64,000 nucleotides of DNA, taken from positions 682,001 through 746,000 of the forward strand of contig NZ_VSDO01000002.1 in assembly GCF_008084145.1 (NCBI RefSeq), given 5' to 3'. The stretch is from Paenibacillus faecis. Its GTDB lineage: Bacteria; Bacillota; Bacilli; Paenibacillales; Paenibacillaceae. The first letter of the stretch is position 1. Every line of letters begins with the position of its first letter. Shown in pieces: positions 40,704 through 48,487 of the stretch. The notes beneath the pieces were generated by a model. That model had not been told where the DNA came from. It did no database searches and was given only the letters and a program-made list of their open reading frames with translations. The translations under genes were made by a program, and so were the position numbers.

Positions 40704-41174
40704 ATGGGTGGGTTCTCAGACGCGATGCTGATGTTGCTGATTGCCGCCATCGGCCTGTATTTCGGTTACCGAGGATTCCGCTCCTGGGTTCGCAAACCTT
40801 ATCCTTTAAGATCCGGAATCGGGTTTATCATGAACGAGGAGATTATGGAACATCCCGCGGTCGATTTACTTGAAGCCGCCGGATATGAAGTGGTCAGCGA
40901 CAAACTGAAAGTGCCGCTCGCTTTTAAAGTGGACGGGAGTATTTTGCACAGCAGGCTGTTTATCGACTATATCGCGACCAAAGGCGGGGAATTCTATCTG
41001 GTGAGAACCGCCAGGGAACGAATGCCCCTGGAGTGGACGGGCAGCGGCTTGCGTAAGGAACTGCTTCCTTATTTGCTTCTCTATCCCGATTGCGCCGGCG
41101 TGATTTATTTGGATGCGGATCAGGGGATGCTGAAAGAGATCACCCTCATCGCCGACGATGAGGAGGAAGGGTAA
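40704..41174 (+). CDS. Unknown membrane-anchored protein
   Basis: Protein of 156 residues. An N-terminal hydrophobic helix (about 8-22) is followed by a soluble alpha/beta domain with [14 protein letters not shown] and [21 protein letters not shown], which gives a PLEWTG motif, and an acidic C-terminus (ADDEEEG). AGGTG lies six bases before ATG 40704. I do not recognise the family. It lies between tlyA and argR, perhaps co-transcribed with argR (29-base gap). Confidence 0.78.
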   Translation: MGGFSDAMLMLLIAAIGLYFGYRGFRSWVRKPYPLRSGIGFIMNEEIMEHPAVDLLEAAGYEVVSDKLKVPLAFKVDGSILHSRLFIDYIATKGGEFYLVRTARERMPLEWTGSGLRKELLPYLLLYPDCAGVIYLDADQGMLKEITLIADDEEEG

Positions 41175-41203
41175 TCAGACCGTTAAGGAAGATGGAGGGC
41201 GTT

Positions 41204-41653
41204 ATGAAAGGTCAACGACATATTAAAATACGAGAAATTATTACGAACCGGGAAATTGAAACCCAGGATGAGCTTGTGGATGCGCTTCGGAGCTCGGGGT
41301 TCCAGGTCACGCAGGCGACCGTTTCCCGTGACATCAAGGAGCTTATGCTGATCAAGGTGCCGACGGATGACGGGAGGTATAAATACTCCATGCCGACGGC
41401 CCAGCGGTACAATCCCGTTCAGAAACTGCAACGCGCTTTGGTCGACAGTTTTGTACATATCGATCATACCGGCAATCTGGTCGTGGTGAAATGTCTTCCC
41501 GGGACGGCCAATTCCGTGGCCGTTTTGATCGACAACATGGAATGGCCCGATTTGCTCGGGACGATTTGCGGGGATGATACGATCCTGATGATTTGCCGCA
41601 GCGAGGAGTATGCTTTGTTCATTATCGATCAAATTATGAGCTTTATTTCTTAA
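41204..41653 (+). CDS. argR: Arginine repressor ArgR/AhrC
   Basis: Hexameric arginine-responsive regulator of 149 residues, the length of B. subtilis AhrC. The N-terminal winged helix has [20 protein letters not shown] and [17 protein letters not shown]. The C-terminal arginine-binding and hexamerisation domain has [11 protein letters not shown] and [14 protein letters not shown], where the paired Asp contacts arginine. GGAGG precedes ATG 41204. It is followed by recN, as in Bacillus. Confidence 0.97.
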   Translation: MKGQRHIKIREIITNREIETQDELVDALRSSGFQVTQATVSRDIKELMLIKVPTDDGRYKYSMPTAQRYNPVQKLQRALVDSFVHIDHTGNLVVVKCLPGTANSVAVLIDNMEWPDLLGTICGDDTILMICRSEEYALFIIDQIMSFIS

Positions 41654-41689
41654 AATTATGAACTGCTCTCGAAGGGAGTTGCTGTCACG

Positions 41690-43414
41690 TTGTTAGTCCA
41701 TTTATCGATTCGGAATTTGGCGGTTGTGGAATCGGTGGATATTACGTTTCATCCCGGGTTCCATGTGTTGACCGGGGAGACGGGCGCCGGTAAATCGATT
41801 ATTATCGATGCACTTGGGCTGATCGCCGGAGGCCGGGGTTCGGCCGATTTGATCCGTTACGGCTGCGAAAAAGCGGAGATGGAGGCGGCTTTTGATCTCC
41901 CCGAAAGCCATGGCGTTTGGTCATTGCTTTCCGGATTCGGCATTAGCGCCGAGCGGGCCGAATCGCTGATTATTCGGCGGGAAATCAGCGCTCAAGGGAA
42001 AAGTACGGCCAGAATCAACGGACAGCTTGTCAACTTGACCATGCTCCGCGAAGTCGGGGAGAGCCTCATAAATCTGCATGGACAGCATGAACACCAGACC
42101 CTGCTTCGCTCCGAACGTCATTTGGAACTGCTCGATGCCTACGGTTACGAGGAGATCGAGCCGGTGAAGAAGGACTACCAGGAGACCTACGCTTCGTTCG
42201 TCAAGGTGAACAAGGAATGGAACGAGCTGCGTAACACCAGTCAGCAGGCGCTGCAAATGTTGGATCTGTACCGGTTCCAGCTGGAAGAAATTGCGGCGGC
42301 CGCCTTGAAGCCGGGGGAAGATGAATGGCTGACGGAAGAGAAGGTAAGACTATCCCATAGTGAGAAAATGATGGATGCCGTTTCCCAAGCTTACGAATTG
42401 CTTTACGGTCAGCAGGGGCTGGAGGCCGTCGCCAAAGCGATTTCGCGTCTTACCGAGGCGGCAACTTACGACGGCAAAGGAATTACTCCGCTGCTTGAAC
42501 AACTCCAAACGGCTTATTACCAGCTGGAAGATGTGTCCTTCGGTCTGCGCTCCTACCGGGAGAATATTGAGTTCAACCCCATTAGGCTGGAGGAGGTGGA
42601 GGATCGGTTGAACCTGATCTCCTCCATGCGGCGGAAATACGGAGATAGCGTCGAAGGAATTGTGGACTATTACAATAAAATCCGTCATGAGAGCGAAACG
42701 CTTGAAAATAAGGACGAACTGCTTGAAAAACTTGAAGCAAAACGGGAAAAGCTGCTGGCCTCTCTGTTGGAGAAGGCAGCGAAGCTGAGTGAAGTTCGCC
42801 GAAAGAAAGCAGATGAGCTGGCGCTGCAAATCGAGCATGAGCTTAAGGATTTGCAAATGGGCCGGACTTCCTTTCAGGTGAAGTTAAGCCCGGTGGAGGA
42901 CGTGGGGAGTGGAATCGAGTGGAACGGAAAGAAGGTTCGGCCCGGGAAGCAGGGCATCGACAGCGCCGAATTTTTGATTTCGCCGAATCCGGGGGAACCG
43001 CTTCGTCCGCTGGGCAAGATTGCTTCCGGTGGGGAATTGTCGCGGATCATGCTGGCGCTTAAGAGCATTTTTGCCCGCCATGACGAGGTTCCTGTTTTAA
43101 TTTTTGACGAAGTGGACACCGGTGTCAGCGGACGGGCCGCCCAATCGATCGCCGAGAAGTTATACCGCCTCTCGCAGACTTGCCAGGTTTTCTCCATTAC
43201 GCATCTTCCGCAAGTGGCGTGCATGGCCGATCAGCAGTATTTGATCGAAAAGGTGGTCGAAGACGGCCGGACCATGACACGTGTGGACGAACTTACCGAT
43301 AAACAACGTGTCATGGAGTTGGCGCGTATGCTCGGAGGCGTGGAAATTACGGACAAAACCAAGCATCACGCCAAGGAAATGCTTAATTTGGCCAAGGCTC
43401 AGAAGCAGAAGTAA
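41690..43414 (+). CDS. recN: DNA repair protein RecN
   Basis: SMC-like ATPase of 574 residues acting early in double-strand break repair. Walker A is TGETGAGKSIIIDAL near residues 29-43. Two coiled-coil arms cover about 150-400. The ABC signature is in KIASGGELSRIMLALK, and Walker B is PVLIFDEVDTGVSG. It starts at TTG 41690 after GAAGGGAG. The 188-base gap before spoIVB contains no convincing terminator. Confidence 0.96.
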   Translation: MLVHLSIRNLAVVESVDITFHPGFHVLTGETGAGKSIIIDALGLIAGGRGSADLIRYGCEKAEMEAAFDLPESHGVWSLLSGFGISAERAESLIIRREISAQGKSTARINGQLVNLTMLREVGESLINLHGQHEHQTLLRSERHLELLDAYGYEEIEPVKKDYQETYASFVKVNKEWNELRNTSQQALQMLDLYRFQLEEIAAAALKPGEDEWLTEEKVRLSHSEKMMDAVSQAYELLYGQQGLEAVAKAISRLTEAATYDGKGITPLLEQLQTAYYQLEDVSFGLRSYRENIEFNPIRLEEVEDRLNLISSMRRKYGDSVEGIVDYYNKIRHESETLENKDELLEKLEAKREKLLASLLEKAAKLSEVRRKKADELALQIEHELKDLQMGRTSFQVKLSPVEDVGSGIEWNGKKVRPGKQGIDSAEFLISPNPGEPLRPLGKIASGGELSRIMLALKSIFARHDEVPVLIFDEVDTGVSGRAAQSIAEKLYRLSQTCQVFSITHLPQVACMADQQYLIEKVVEDGRTMTRVDELTDKQRVMELARMLGGVEITDKTKHHAKEMLNLAKAQKQK

Positions 43415-43602
43415 CGGCTTGACGTTTCGGATAAGTTCAATGACTCCCTCCAGCGGTCGGAATTGGTTCGATAAGCAATCCCTTTAGGGCTCGGGTCAAT
43501 CATTGACAGTAATAAAAGACCTGGCCCGGGGTATCTTATAGGTACGCAATTGGCGACCACCTTTTTCGTCAAGCGAAAGAAGCAAAGGGAGCGTGACAGC
43601 CA

Positions 43603-44925
43603 TTGAACCCGAACCTCAGGAAAAGACTGCTCGGCCTTTTATTTGCCTTCTTTTTTTGTTTTCTTGGCACCTCCGCCGCCGAGGGGCATTTGCCTGAATT
43701 GCCGGATGAACTGCGTCTGTTCCAGGGACAAGGACGACAACTGCATTTGGCATTGCCCGTACATGCCAGCATTAGTGTGGACCGTCCGGACATTGTCAGG
43801 TTAAACGGTCAAACCACGCCATCCATGGAAGTGTCTTTAGGGAATCCCCTGGAACTGTCTCCCATGAACAGCGGCGAAGCCAAGCTGCGCATGAAATTAT
43901 TCGGTAAACTCCCTCTTAAAACCGTGAAAGTCAATGTGATTCCCGATTTGAAAGTGATACCCGGCGGTCAGACGATCGGCGTCAAGGTGAAATCCGCCGG
44001 TATTCTTGTGGTGGGCCATCATCAGGTGAGCGACGGAACCAAGAAGATTTCACCGGGTGAGGCCGCCGGCATTCAGGTAGGCGATTTGATTACGCATATG
44101 AATCGAACGGAATTAAAGGATATTAAGGATGTCGCCAAGTTAGCGGAACAGGCCGGCGAGTCGGGCAAGCCGCTCAAGGTCACTTATCAGCGAAACGGCA
44201 AAACGATGACAACGCAGCTTCACCCGGCTTACGACGGGCACGACAAGGCTTGGAGACTCGGGCTTTATATCCGGGATTCCGCGGCTGGCGTCGGAACACT
44301 AACTTTCTATGCACCGAATCAAGGCGTGTATGGAGCGCTTGGGCATGTCATCACGGATATGAATACGCAAACCCCGATCGTGGTGGGAAGCGGACAAATT
44401 TTGCAATCGAGCGTTACCTCGATTTCCAAGAGTGAGAGCGGCGAACCGGGCGAGAAAAGAGCGCACTTCATAAAAGAGGGCCGAACGCTCGGAAATATCG
44501 AACGGAACACGCATTTCGGCATTTTCGGCCGTATGGATCAAAATCCGGATTACAGCGTGTATCAAAAGCCGATCCCGGTCGCTTTTTCTGAGGAAATTAA
44601 GGAGGGACCCGCGGAGATTCTGACCGTTGTCGAAGGACAGAAGGTGGAGAGGTTTAAAGTGGAAATCGTGCATGTTTCCAAACAAAGCGCACCGGAGACC
44701 AAAGGCATCGTTCTGCGAATTACCGATCCGCGGCTGATTGAGAAAACCGGCGGTATCGTTCAGGGAATGAGCGGGAGCCCCATCATCCAAAACGGAAAGC
44801 TCATCGGTGCGGTAACCCATGTGTTCGTTAACGACCCGCGTTCAGGCTATGGTTGTTTTATTGAATGGATGCTGCAGGACGCCGGCATCTTGCAAGGGAC
44901 TACACAAAATCTTAAGGCGGGCTAA
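43603..44925 (+). CDS. spoIVB: SpoIVB serine peptidase
   Basis: Forespore-secreted signalling protease (family S55) of 440 residues that cleaves SpoIVFA to trigger pro-sigma-K processing. An N-terminal signal or anchor helix (about 8-26) is followed by a PDZ domain near 115-205 (SPGEAAGIQVGDLI) and the protease domain with the catalytic histidine in GALGHVITD and serine in QGMSGSPII (S390/S392 region). It starts at TTG 43603 after AAAGGGAG. recN-spoIVB-spo0A is the conserved order. A perfect terminator overlaps the stop. Confidence 0.95.
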   Translation: MNPNLRKRLLGLLFAFFFCFLGTSAAEGHLPELPDELRLFQGQGRQLHLALPVHASISVDRPDIVRLNGQTTPSMEVSLGNPLELSPMNSGEAKLRMKLFGKLPLKTVKVNVIPDLKVIPGGQTIGVKVKSAGILVVGHHQVSDGTKKISPGEAAGIQVGDLITHMNRTELKDIKDVAKLAEQAGESGKPLKVTYQRNGKTMTTQLHPAYDGHDKAWRLGLYIRDSAAGVGTLTFYAPNQGVYGALGHVITDMNTQTPIVVGSGQILQSSVTSISKSESGEPGEKRAHFIKEGRTLGNIERNTHFGIFGRMDQNPDYSVYQKPIPVAFSEEIKEGPAEILTVVEGQKVERFKVEIVHVSKQSAPETKGIVLRITDPRLIEKTGGIVQGMSGSPIIQNGKLIGAVTHVFVNDPRSGYGCFIEWMLQDAGILQGTTQNLKAG

Positions 44926-44945
44926 TTCGCCTTAAGATTTTTTTC
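44907..44945 (+). terminator. Rho-independent terminator of spoIVB
   Basis: AAATCTTAAGGCG pairs perfectly with CGCCTTAAGATTT around GGCTAATT and runs into T residues. The stem overlaps the last codons of spoIVB. Confidence 0.93.
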
Positions 44946-44964
44946 TTAGCGGGATGTTTGGAAT

Positions 44965-45084
44965 TGTCGAAAAAAAATGAATTAAGAGATAATATGTAAA
45001 TAAATGAATTATTATATCTCAACTGAATAAAAAAATAAAGAAAAATAATTTTCGACAGAAGGAATTTACTTTTGTATGTCGAAT
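44965..45084 (+). promoter_or_regulatory. spo0A control region: sigma-H promoter and three 0A boxes
   Basis: The sigma-H promoter is GAAGGAATT (45058-45066), an 11-base spacer and GTCGAAT (45078-45084), an exact fit to RnAGGAwWW-N11-RnnGAAT. Perfect 0A boxes (TGTCGAA) are at 44965-44971 and 45077-45083, the latter overlapping the -10, and in inverse orientation at 45051-45057 just before the -35. The region is strongly AT-rich. It implies sigma-H transcription with Spo0A~P autoregulation, as in B. subtilis. Confidence 0.85.
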
Positions 45085-45149
45085 CCTTATTCTGGAAGAG
45101 AAGAAAATAAAAATACTTAATTTTAATTACTTAAGGAGGACAAAGGTCA

Positions 45150-45950
45150 GTGCAGAAAATTGAAGTGTTGTTGGCGGATGATAATCGAGAATTTACGAAT
45201 TTGCTCGCGGAATACATTTCGGGGCAGGACGACATGGTCGTCTCGGGAATCGCTTATAACGGGGAAGAAGTACTGGACATGATCGAAAACGCGTCGAAGG
45301 TGCCGGACGTACTGATTTTGGATATCATCATGCCGCACCTGGACGGACTGGGTGTCCTCGAGCGTCTGCGCGACATGAACCTGAATCCGCAGCCCAAAAT
45401 CATTATGCTTACCGCTTTCGGCCAGGAGAACATAACCCAGCGGGCCGTTCAATTAGGGGCTTCTTACTATATCCTTAAGCCGTTCGATATGGAAGTGCTG
45501 GCAAACCGTATTCGTCAGCTGGTTGGAGTTCAAACCACCTCAAGCACATCGACGGCGACGTTTACGAAGTCCAATGTGGTGCCTTTGGGAAAAGGAAAAA
45601 ATCTCGACGCAAATATCACGTCCATCATTCATGAAATCGGTGTACCTGCGCACATTAAGGGATATCAGTATTTGCGCGAAGCGATTACGATGGTCTATAA
45701 CAATATCGAAATTTTGGGAGCGATCACCAAAACGCTGTACCCCGCGATTGCCGAGAAGTTCAAAACCACTCCATCCCGTGTGGAACGCGCGATTCGTCAT
45801 GCGATCGAGGTTGCCTGGACGCGGGGGAATATCGACTCCATCAGCCATTTGTTCGGCTACACGATCAACATCAGCAAGTCTAAACCGACTAACAGCGAGT
45901 TCATCGCGATGGTCGCTGACAAGCTAAGAATTGAGCATAAGGTGTCGTGA
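45150..45950 (+). CDS. spo0A: Sporulation master regulator Spo0A
   Basis: Phosphorelay response regulator of 266 residues that commits the cell to sporulation. The receiver domain has the acidic pocket D10/D11, phospho-acceptor D58 in [12 protein letters not shown] and a lysine in [10 protein letters not shown]. The C-terminal sigma-E-like DNA-binding domain holds [18 protein letters not shown] and the recognition helix [18 protein letters not shown]. It starts at GTG 45150 with AAGGAGG ten bases upstream. Its promoter carries 0A boxes. Confidence 0.98.
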   Translation: MQKIEVLLADDNREFTNLLAEYISGQDDMVVSGIAYNGEEVLDMIENASKVPDVLILDIIMPHLDGLGVLERLRDMNLNPQPKIIMLTAFGQENITQRAVQLGASYYILKPFDMEVLANRIRQLVGVQTTSSTSTATFTKSNVVPLGKGKNLDANITSIIHEIGVPAHIKGYQYLREAITMVYNNIEILGAITKTLYPAIAEKFKTTPSRVERAIRHAIEVAWTRGNIDSISHLFGYTINISKSKPTNSEFIAMVADKLRIEHKVS

Positions 45951-46063
45951 AAGGATAAGGAGTAAAGACACCGCAAGGGATTTCTGGTTTTGGAAACGCA
46001 ATTCTGCTGGTTCGATTTTGCCGACCTTGGAAGCAGAGCAAGGTGGAATTGTGAAATTGGTTA

Positions 46064-46072
46064 TGCTACAAT
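46064..46072 (+). promoter_or_regulatory. Extended -10 promoter of the Cfr-like leader transcript
   Basis: TGC-TACAAT, an extended -10 with no good -35. It would start a transcript near 46079, giving a leader of about 470 bases before the methyltransferase gene. Confidence 0.5.
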
Positions 46073-46099
46073 AATGGCAATTATTTTTAGAAGGAGCTG

Positions 46100-46114
46100 A
46101 TGAGAATAATGTAA
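46100..46114 (+). CDS. Mini-ORF leader peptide (MRIM or start-stop)
   Basis: Four codons, ATG AGA ATA ATG TAA. AAGGAG lies at 46091-46096, only three bases before the first ATG but 12 before the second ATG (46109), which is directly followed by the stop. Either reading puts a terminating ribosome at 46109-46114, covering RNA segment 1 of the attenuator (46117-46127). Too short to judge by codon use; support comes from placement relative to the RNA helices. Confidence 0.45.
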   Translation: MRIM

Positions 46115-46116
46115 TA

Positions 46117-46294
46117 TTTCTTGCTTACATTACGAACGATAAAACAAAACTTGTTTTATTCTTTGTTAAGCAAGAAAGTTACTTATTCTCTTCACTCAAA
46201 TACATAACAATATCTAATCCTTTAATGGGTTTGATTTTAGTATTTATTATTTGAGCTACAAGAAAGGTAACTTTCTTGTAGCTCTTTATTGTTT
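46117..46294 (+). promoter_or_regulatory. Transcription attenuator of the Cfr-like gene
   Basis: Segment 1 (46117-46127, TTTCTTGCTTA) pairs perfectly with segment 2 (46167-46177), enclosing a 9-bp hairpin at 46139-46159. The 3' part of segment 2 (46171-46182, CAAGAAAGTTAC) also pairs perfectly with 46267-46278, in the loop and 3' arm of the terminator. The terminator is 46253-46266 with 46271-46284. The three pairings exclude each other, so a ribosome held on the mini-ORF would free segment 2 to act as antiterminator. Confidence 0.8.
46253..46294 (+). terminator. Attenuator terminator hairpin
   Basis: GAGCTACAAGAAAG pairs perfectly over 14 bp with CTTTCTTGTAGCTC around a GTAA loop, followed by TTTATTGTTT. 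It lies 255 bases before the methyltransferase start. Confidence 0.85.
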
Positions 46295-46331
46295 AAGGAA
46301 GATTGTTAACTACTCTAGGAGGTTGAAATAC

Positions 46332-46442
46332 ATGGTTGAGGTTGTACATGTTCCTGTGAACCGTTCATTGTCCGTTGGCACGGTTCACGATTTTACTAAA
46401 CGGATGCCGGAGCATTTTCCATCTATTGATAGATGCACGTAG
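46332..46442 (+). CDS. 36-residue leader ORF upstream of the Cfr-like gene
   Basis: Small ORF with a strong AGGAGG (46317-46322) nine bases before its ATG. The peptide starts MVEVVHVPVNRSLSVGTVHD and has no recognised domain. Its coding region contains a perfect inverted repeat GTGAACCG (46356-46363) / CGGTTCAC (46381-46388). Placed after the attenuator terminator and before a hairpin that covers the methyltransferase ribosome binding site, it resembles the leader peptides of inducible erm genes. Function is inference. Confidence 0.5.
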   Translation: MVEVVHVPVNRSLSVGTVHDFTKRMPEHFPSIDRCT

Positions 46443-46492
46443 CGACTCTATTACATCTTCGTGGGTACAGATTTAGTTGGTTAATGTAGATT

Positions 46493-46544
46493 TTAAGCAC
46501 CCGTTAAGGATGCTTAAGGCCTATTCTCCGGCTCAAAAGGAGAA
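46493..46544 (+). promoter_or_regulatory. Hairpins over the ribosome binding site of the Cfr-like gene
   Basis: TTAAGCA (46493-46499) pairs with TGCTTAA (46511-46517). TTCTCC (46524-46529) pairs with GGAGAA (46539-46544), which includes the AAAAGGAG ribosome binding site. The second helix is only 6 bp with a nine-base loop, so its effect may be modest. Confidence 0.4.
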
Positions 46545-46549
46545 AAAAC

Positions 46550-47590
46550 ATGACATCAACTTCGAAATACGAAATGATGCAACACGTACTGACTGAATTG
46601 AAACAACCTGCATATCGGTTCCAACAAATTGCGGATGCGATCTTCAAGCAACGAATCGGTGAATACGACAGAATGACTTCACTGCCCAAGGGGATAAGAA
46701 AGGAATTAATTAAGCACTTTGGTGAACATGTTTTAAACTTAACGCCTGTCATGCAAAAGACGTCCCGACAAGTGAATAAAGTGCTTTTTTCGATGGCGGG
46801 CGGCGACCATATTGAAGCGGTTCAACTAAGCTATAAACGCGGCTGGAAATCATACTGCATTTCCAGTCAGTGCGGATGCGGATACGGCTGCCGCTTCTGC
46901 GCTACAGGTACAATCGGGCTGAAACGAAATTTAACCGCTGATGAAATTACGGATCAACTGTTATATTTTCATTTAAATGGTTATGCCTTGGATAGCGTAT
47001 CGTTTATGGGCATGGGAGAGGCGCTGGCCAATCCACATATTTTCAACGCGCTCAAGATTCTAACGAATCCACGAACCTTTGGCTTGGGGCATCGAAGAAT
47101 TACGGTCTCCACCATCGGAATTTTGTCGGGTATCGATCGTCTGGCCAAGGAATTTCCGCAGGTTAACCTAACCTTTTCGCTTCACTCTCCGTTTGACGAA
47201 CAGCGGAGTGAACTGATGCCCATTAACAAACGGTTTCCGCTGAATGATGTGTTAAACGAGTTGGATCAACATATTCGGAATACAGGGAGAAAAGTATATA
47301 TTGCATATATTTTACTTCGAGGAGAAAACGATTCAAATGAGCATGCCGAAGCCATCGCCGCTTTATTAAAGCACAGAGGATCTTGGGAACATTTATATCA
47401 CGTTAATTTGATCCCCTACAATTCAACAGACGTAACGCCCGAAAGCTTTCATCAATCCGACAAAGACCGGGTTCAAAAGTTTGCAGGTATCTTGAAGTCA
47501 CAGGGAATCAAAGTCACTGTACGGACGCAATTTGGAACGGATATTGATGCTGCATGCGGTCAGCTATACGGGTACAATAAGCAAATATAA
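46550..47590 (+). CDS. Cfr-family 23S rRNA A2503 C8-methyltransferase
   Basis: Radical-SAM rRNA methyltransferase of 346 residues. The cluster cysteines are C110, C114 and C117 in QCGCGYGCRFCATG; C103 and C336 (in DIDAACGQLYG) match the catalytic cysteines of Cfr. The segment SYCISSQCGCGYGCRFCATG, followed by NLTADEITDQLLYFHLNGY, is Cfr-like; RlmN has a different sequence around the cluster. Cfr adds a C8 methyl at A2503 and protects against phenicols, lincosamides, oxazolidinones, pleuromutilins and streptogramin A. Chromosomal Cfr-like genes are known in Bacillales. Its AT-rich codons and leader contrast with both neighbours, suggesting transfer. Spectrum and activity cannot be read from sequence. 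Confidence 0.9.
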   Translation: MTSTSKYEMMQHVLTELKQPAYRFQQIADAIFKQRIGEYDRMTSLPKGIRKELIKHFGEHVLNLTPVMQKTSRQVNKVLFSMAGGDHIEAVQLSYKRGWKSYCISSQCGCGYGCRFCATGTIGLKRNLTADEITDQLLYFHLNGYALDSVSFMGMGEALANPHIFNALKILTNPRTFGLGHRRITVSTIGILSGIDRLAKEFPQVNLTFSLHSPFDEQRSELMPINKRFPLNDVLNELDQHIRNTGRKVYIAYILLRGENDSNEHAEAIAALLKHRGSWEHLYHVNLIPYNSTDVTPESFHQSDKDRVQKFAGILKSQGIKVTVRTQFGTDIDAACGQLYGYNKQI

Positions 47591-47742
47591 AAAATTCAAG
47601 CCTACATGGGGGATGGTTTCTTTAAATTATTCCCCTGCTTAGGCAATAGAATTTACTGCATTCATAAATTTTTTTGCGGTGCAAGTAGATCCCCATATTA
47701 AATGATACAATAGCGGAAGGACCCGGGTAGGAGGAAAAAGGG

Positions 47743-47964
47743 ATGCAGGAATCAAATGAGCAAAAAATGAGCGAGATGTTTCTGAAACGTTTTATGGAAC
47801 GCCCCGGCTTGGATCAGGAGGAGCGGGAACGGATACGCGAAGCCATTCAAGAGCTTAGCGACCTTCGGGCGGAAAATGAGCGCTTGCGTAAAACCGTCGT
47901 GCGGTTGAGATCGGCAAACACGCCGAGAATGTCCAGTAAATTAAAAGATGCGCTTTATGAATGA
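47743..47964 (+). CDS. Small coiled-coil protein, unknown function
   Basis: Protein of 73 residues, highly charged and almost entirely helical, with a predicted coiled coil at about 24-55 (EERERIREAIQELSDLRAEN). It has no hydrophobic segment. GTAGGAGG lies eight bases before the start, and a bidirectional terminator follows. The 152-base gap after the Cfr-like gene has no clear terminator; a TACAAT at its end may be a -10. No family recognised. Confidence 0.72.
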   Translation: MQESNEQKMSEMFLKRFMERPGLDQEERERIREAIQELSDLRAENERLRKTVVRLRSANTPRMSSKLKDALYE

Positions 47965-47979
47965 AGCTGCTCAAAAAAT

Positions 47980-48020
47980 AAAAGATCTTTCCTCTTCTAA
48001 GTGAAGGAGAAAGATCTTTT
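47980..48020. terminator. Bidirectional terminator
   Basis: AAAAGATCTTTC pairs with GAAAGATCTTTT, with A residues on one side and T on the other, between convergent genes. Confidence 0.85.
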
Positions 48021-48033
48021 GGCGTTTCCTCGG

Positions 48034-48330
48034 TTATTTCTGCGAAGGTTGAGCAGCGGCTTGACGGGCTTTTTTACGGGGACCGGCATAATTTCGCTTG
48101 CGATCGCGAAAATAAATCCATCCGCCCAGAAAACCGATCCCCAGCACAAACAGCAGAAGTCCCACAATAAAGGTAAGCCAGTCAAAAGAAACATGGGTGA
48201 GCGTGTCGTCACCGTGTTGGGACATATATATAAACAAGGCGTCCTTCATTTTCAAAAAGCCGGTCATGGCGGCAATACCGGGAATCACCAAAATGACGAT
48301 GGCTATAAAACGGGAAAGCATCAGTTTCAT
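48034..48330 (-). CDS. DUF2627 membrane protein
   Basis: Small membrane protein of 98 residues with two hydrophobic helices (about 4-20 and 45-65), a family-like middle (GFLKMKDALFIYMSQHGDD) and a basic C-terminus (RDRKRNYAGPRKKARQ). The start is uncertain: ATG 48330 (MKLMLSRFIAIV) fits the family beginning, and an in-frame ATG at 48378 would add 16 residues. A DUF2627 gene also precedes the bkd cluster in Bacillus. Function unknown. Confidence 0.78.
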   Translation of the reverse strand: MKLMLSRFIAIVILVIPGIAAMTGFLKMKDALFIYMSQHGDDTLTHVSFDWLTFIVGLLLFVLGIGFLGGWIYFRDRKRNYAGPRKKARQAAAQPSQK

Positions 48331-48416
48331 GGAGGTAAGCGACTTCCTTTCGCAAAAAGGCTCATTTTCATTTATCATACAATCTTCCCGGCGTTCTGTC
48401 CATGTGAGCGGCTTGT

Positions 48417-48444
48417 TTGTAATAGCGAAAAAACGAGGTACAAT
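48417..48444 (+). promoter_or_regulatory. Promoter of lpdV
   Basis: TTGTAA at 48417-48422, a 16-base spacer and TACAAT at 48439-48444, 43 bases before lpdV. Confidence 0.5.
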
Positions 48445-48487
48445 GATAAAAGTAATTTAATCAATGAAGAATGGTGGGAGTGTTGAA

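Noticed and set aside
43415..43602. Sigma-G or sigma-A promoter before spoIVB
   Set aside because: TTGACA and TATCTTATA occur, but the spacings and matches fit neither consensus well enough.
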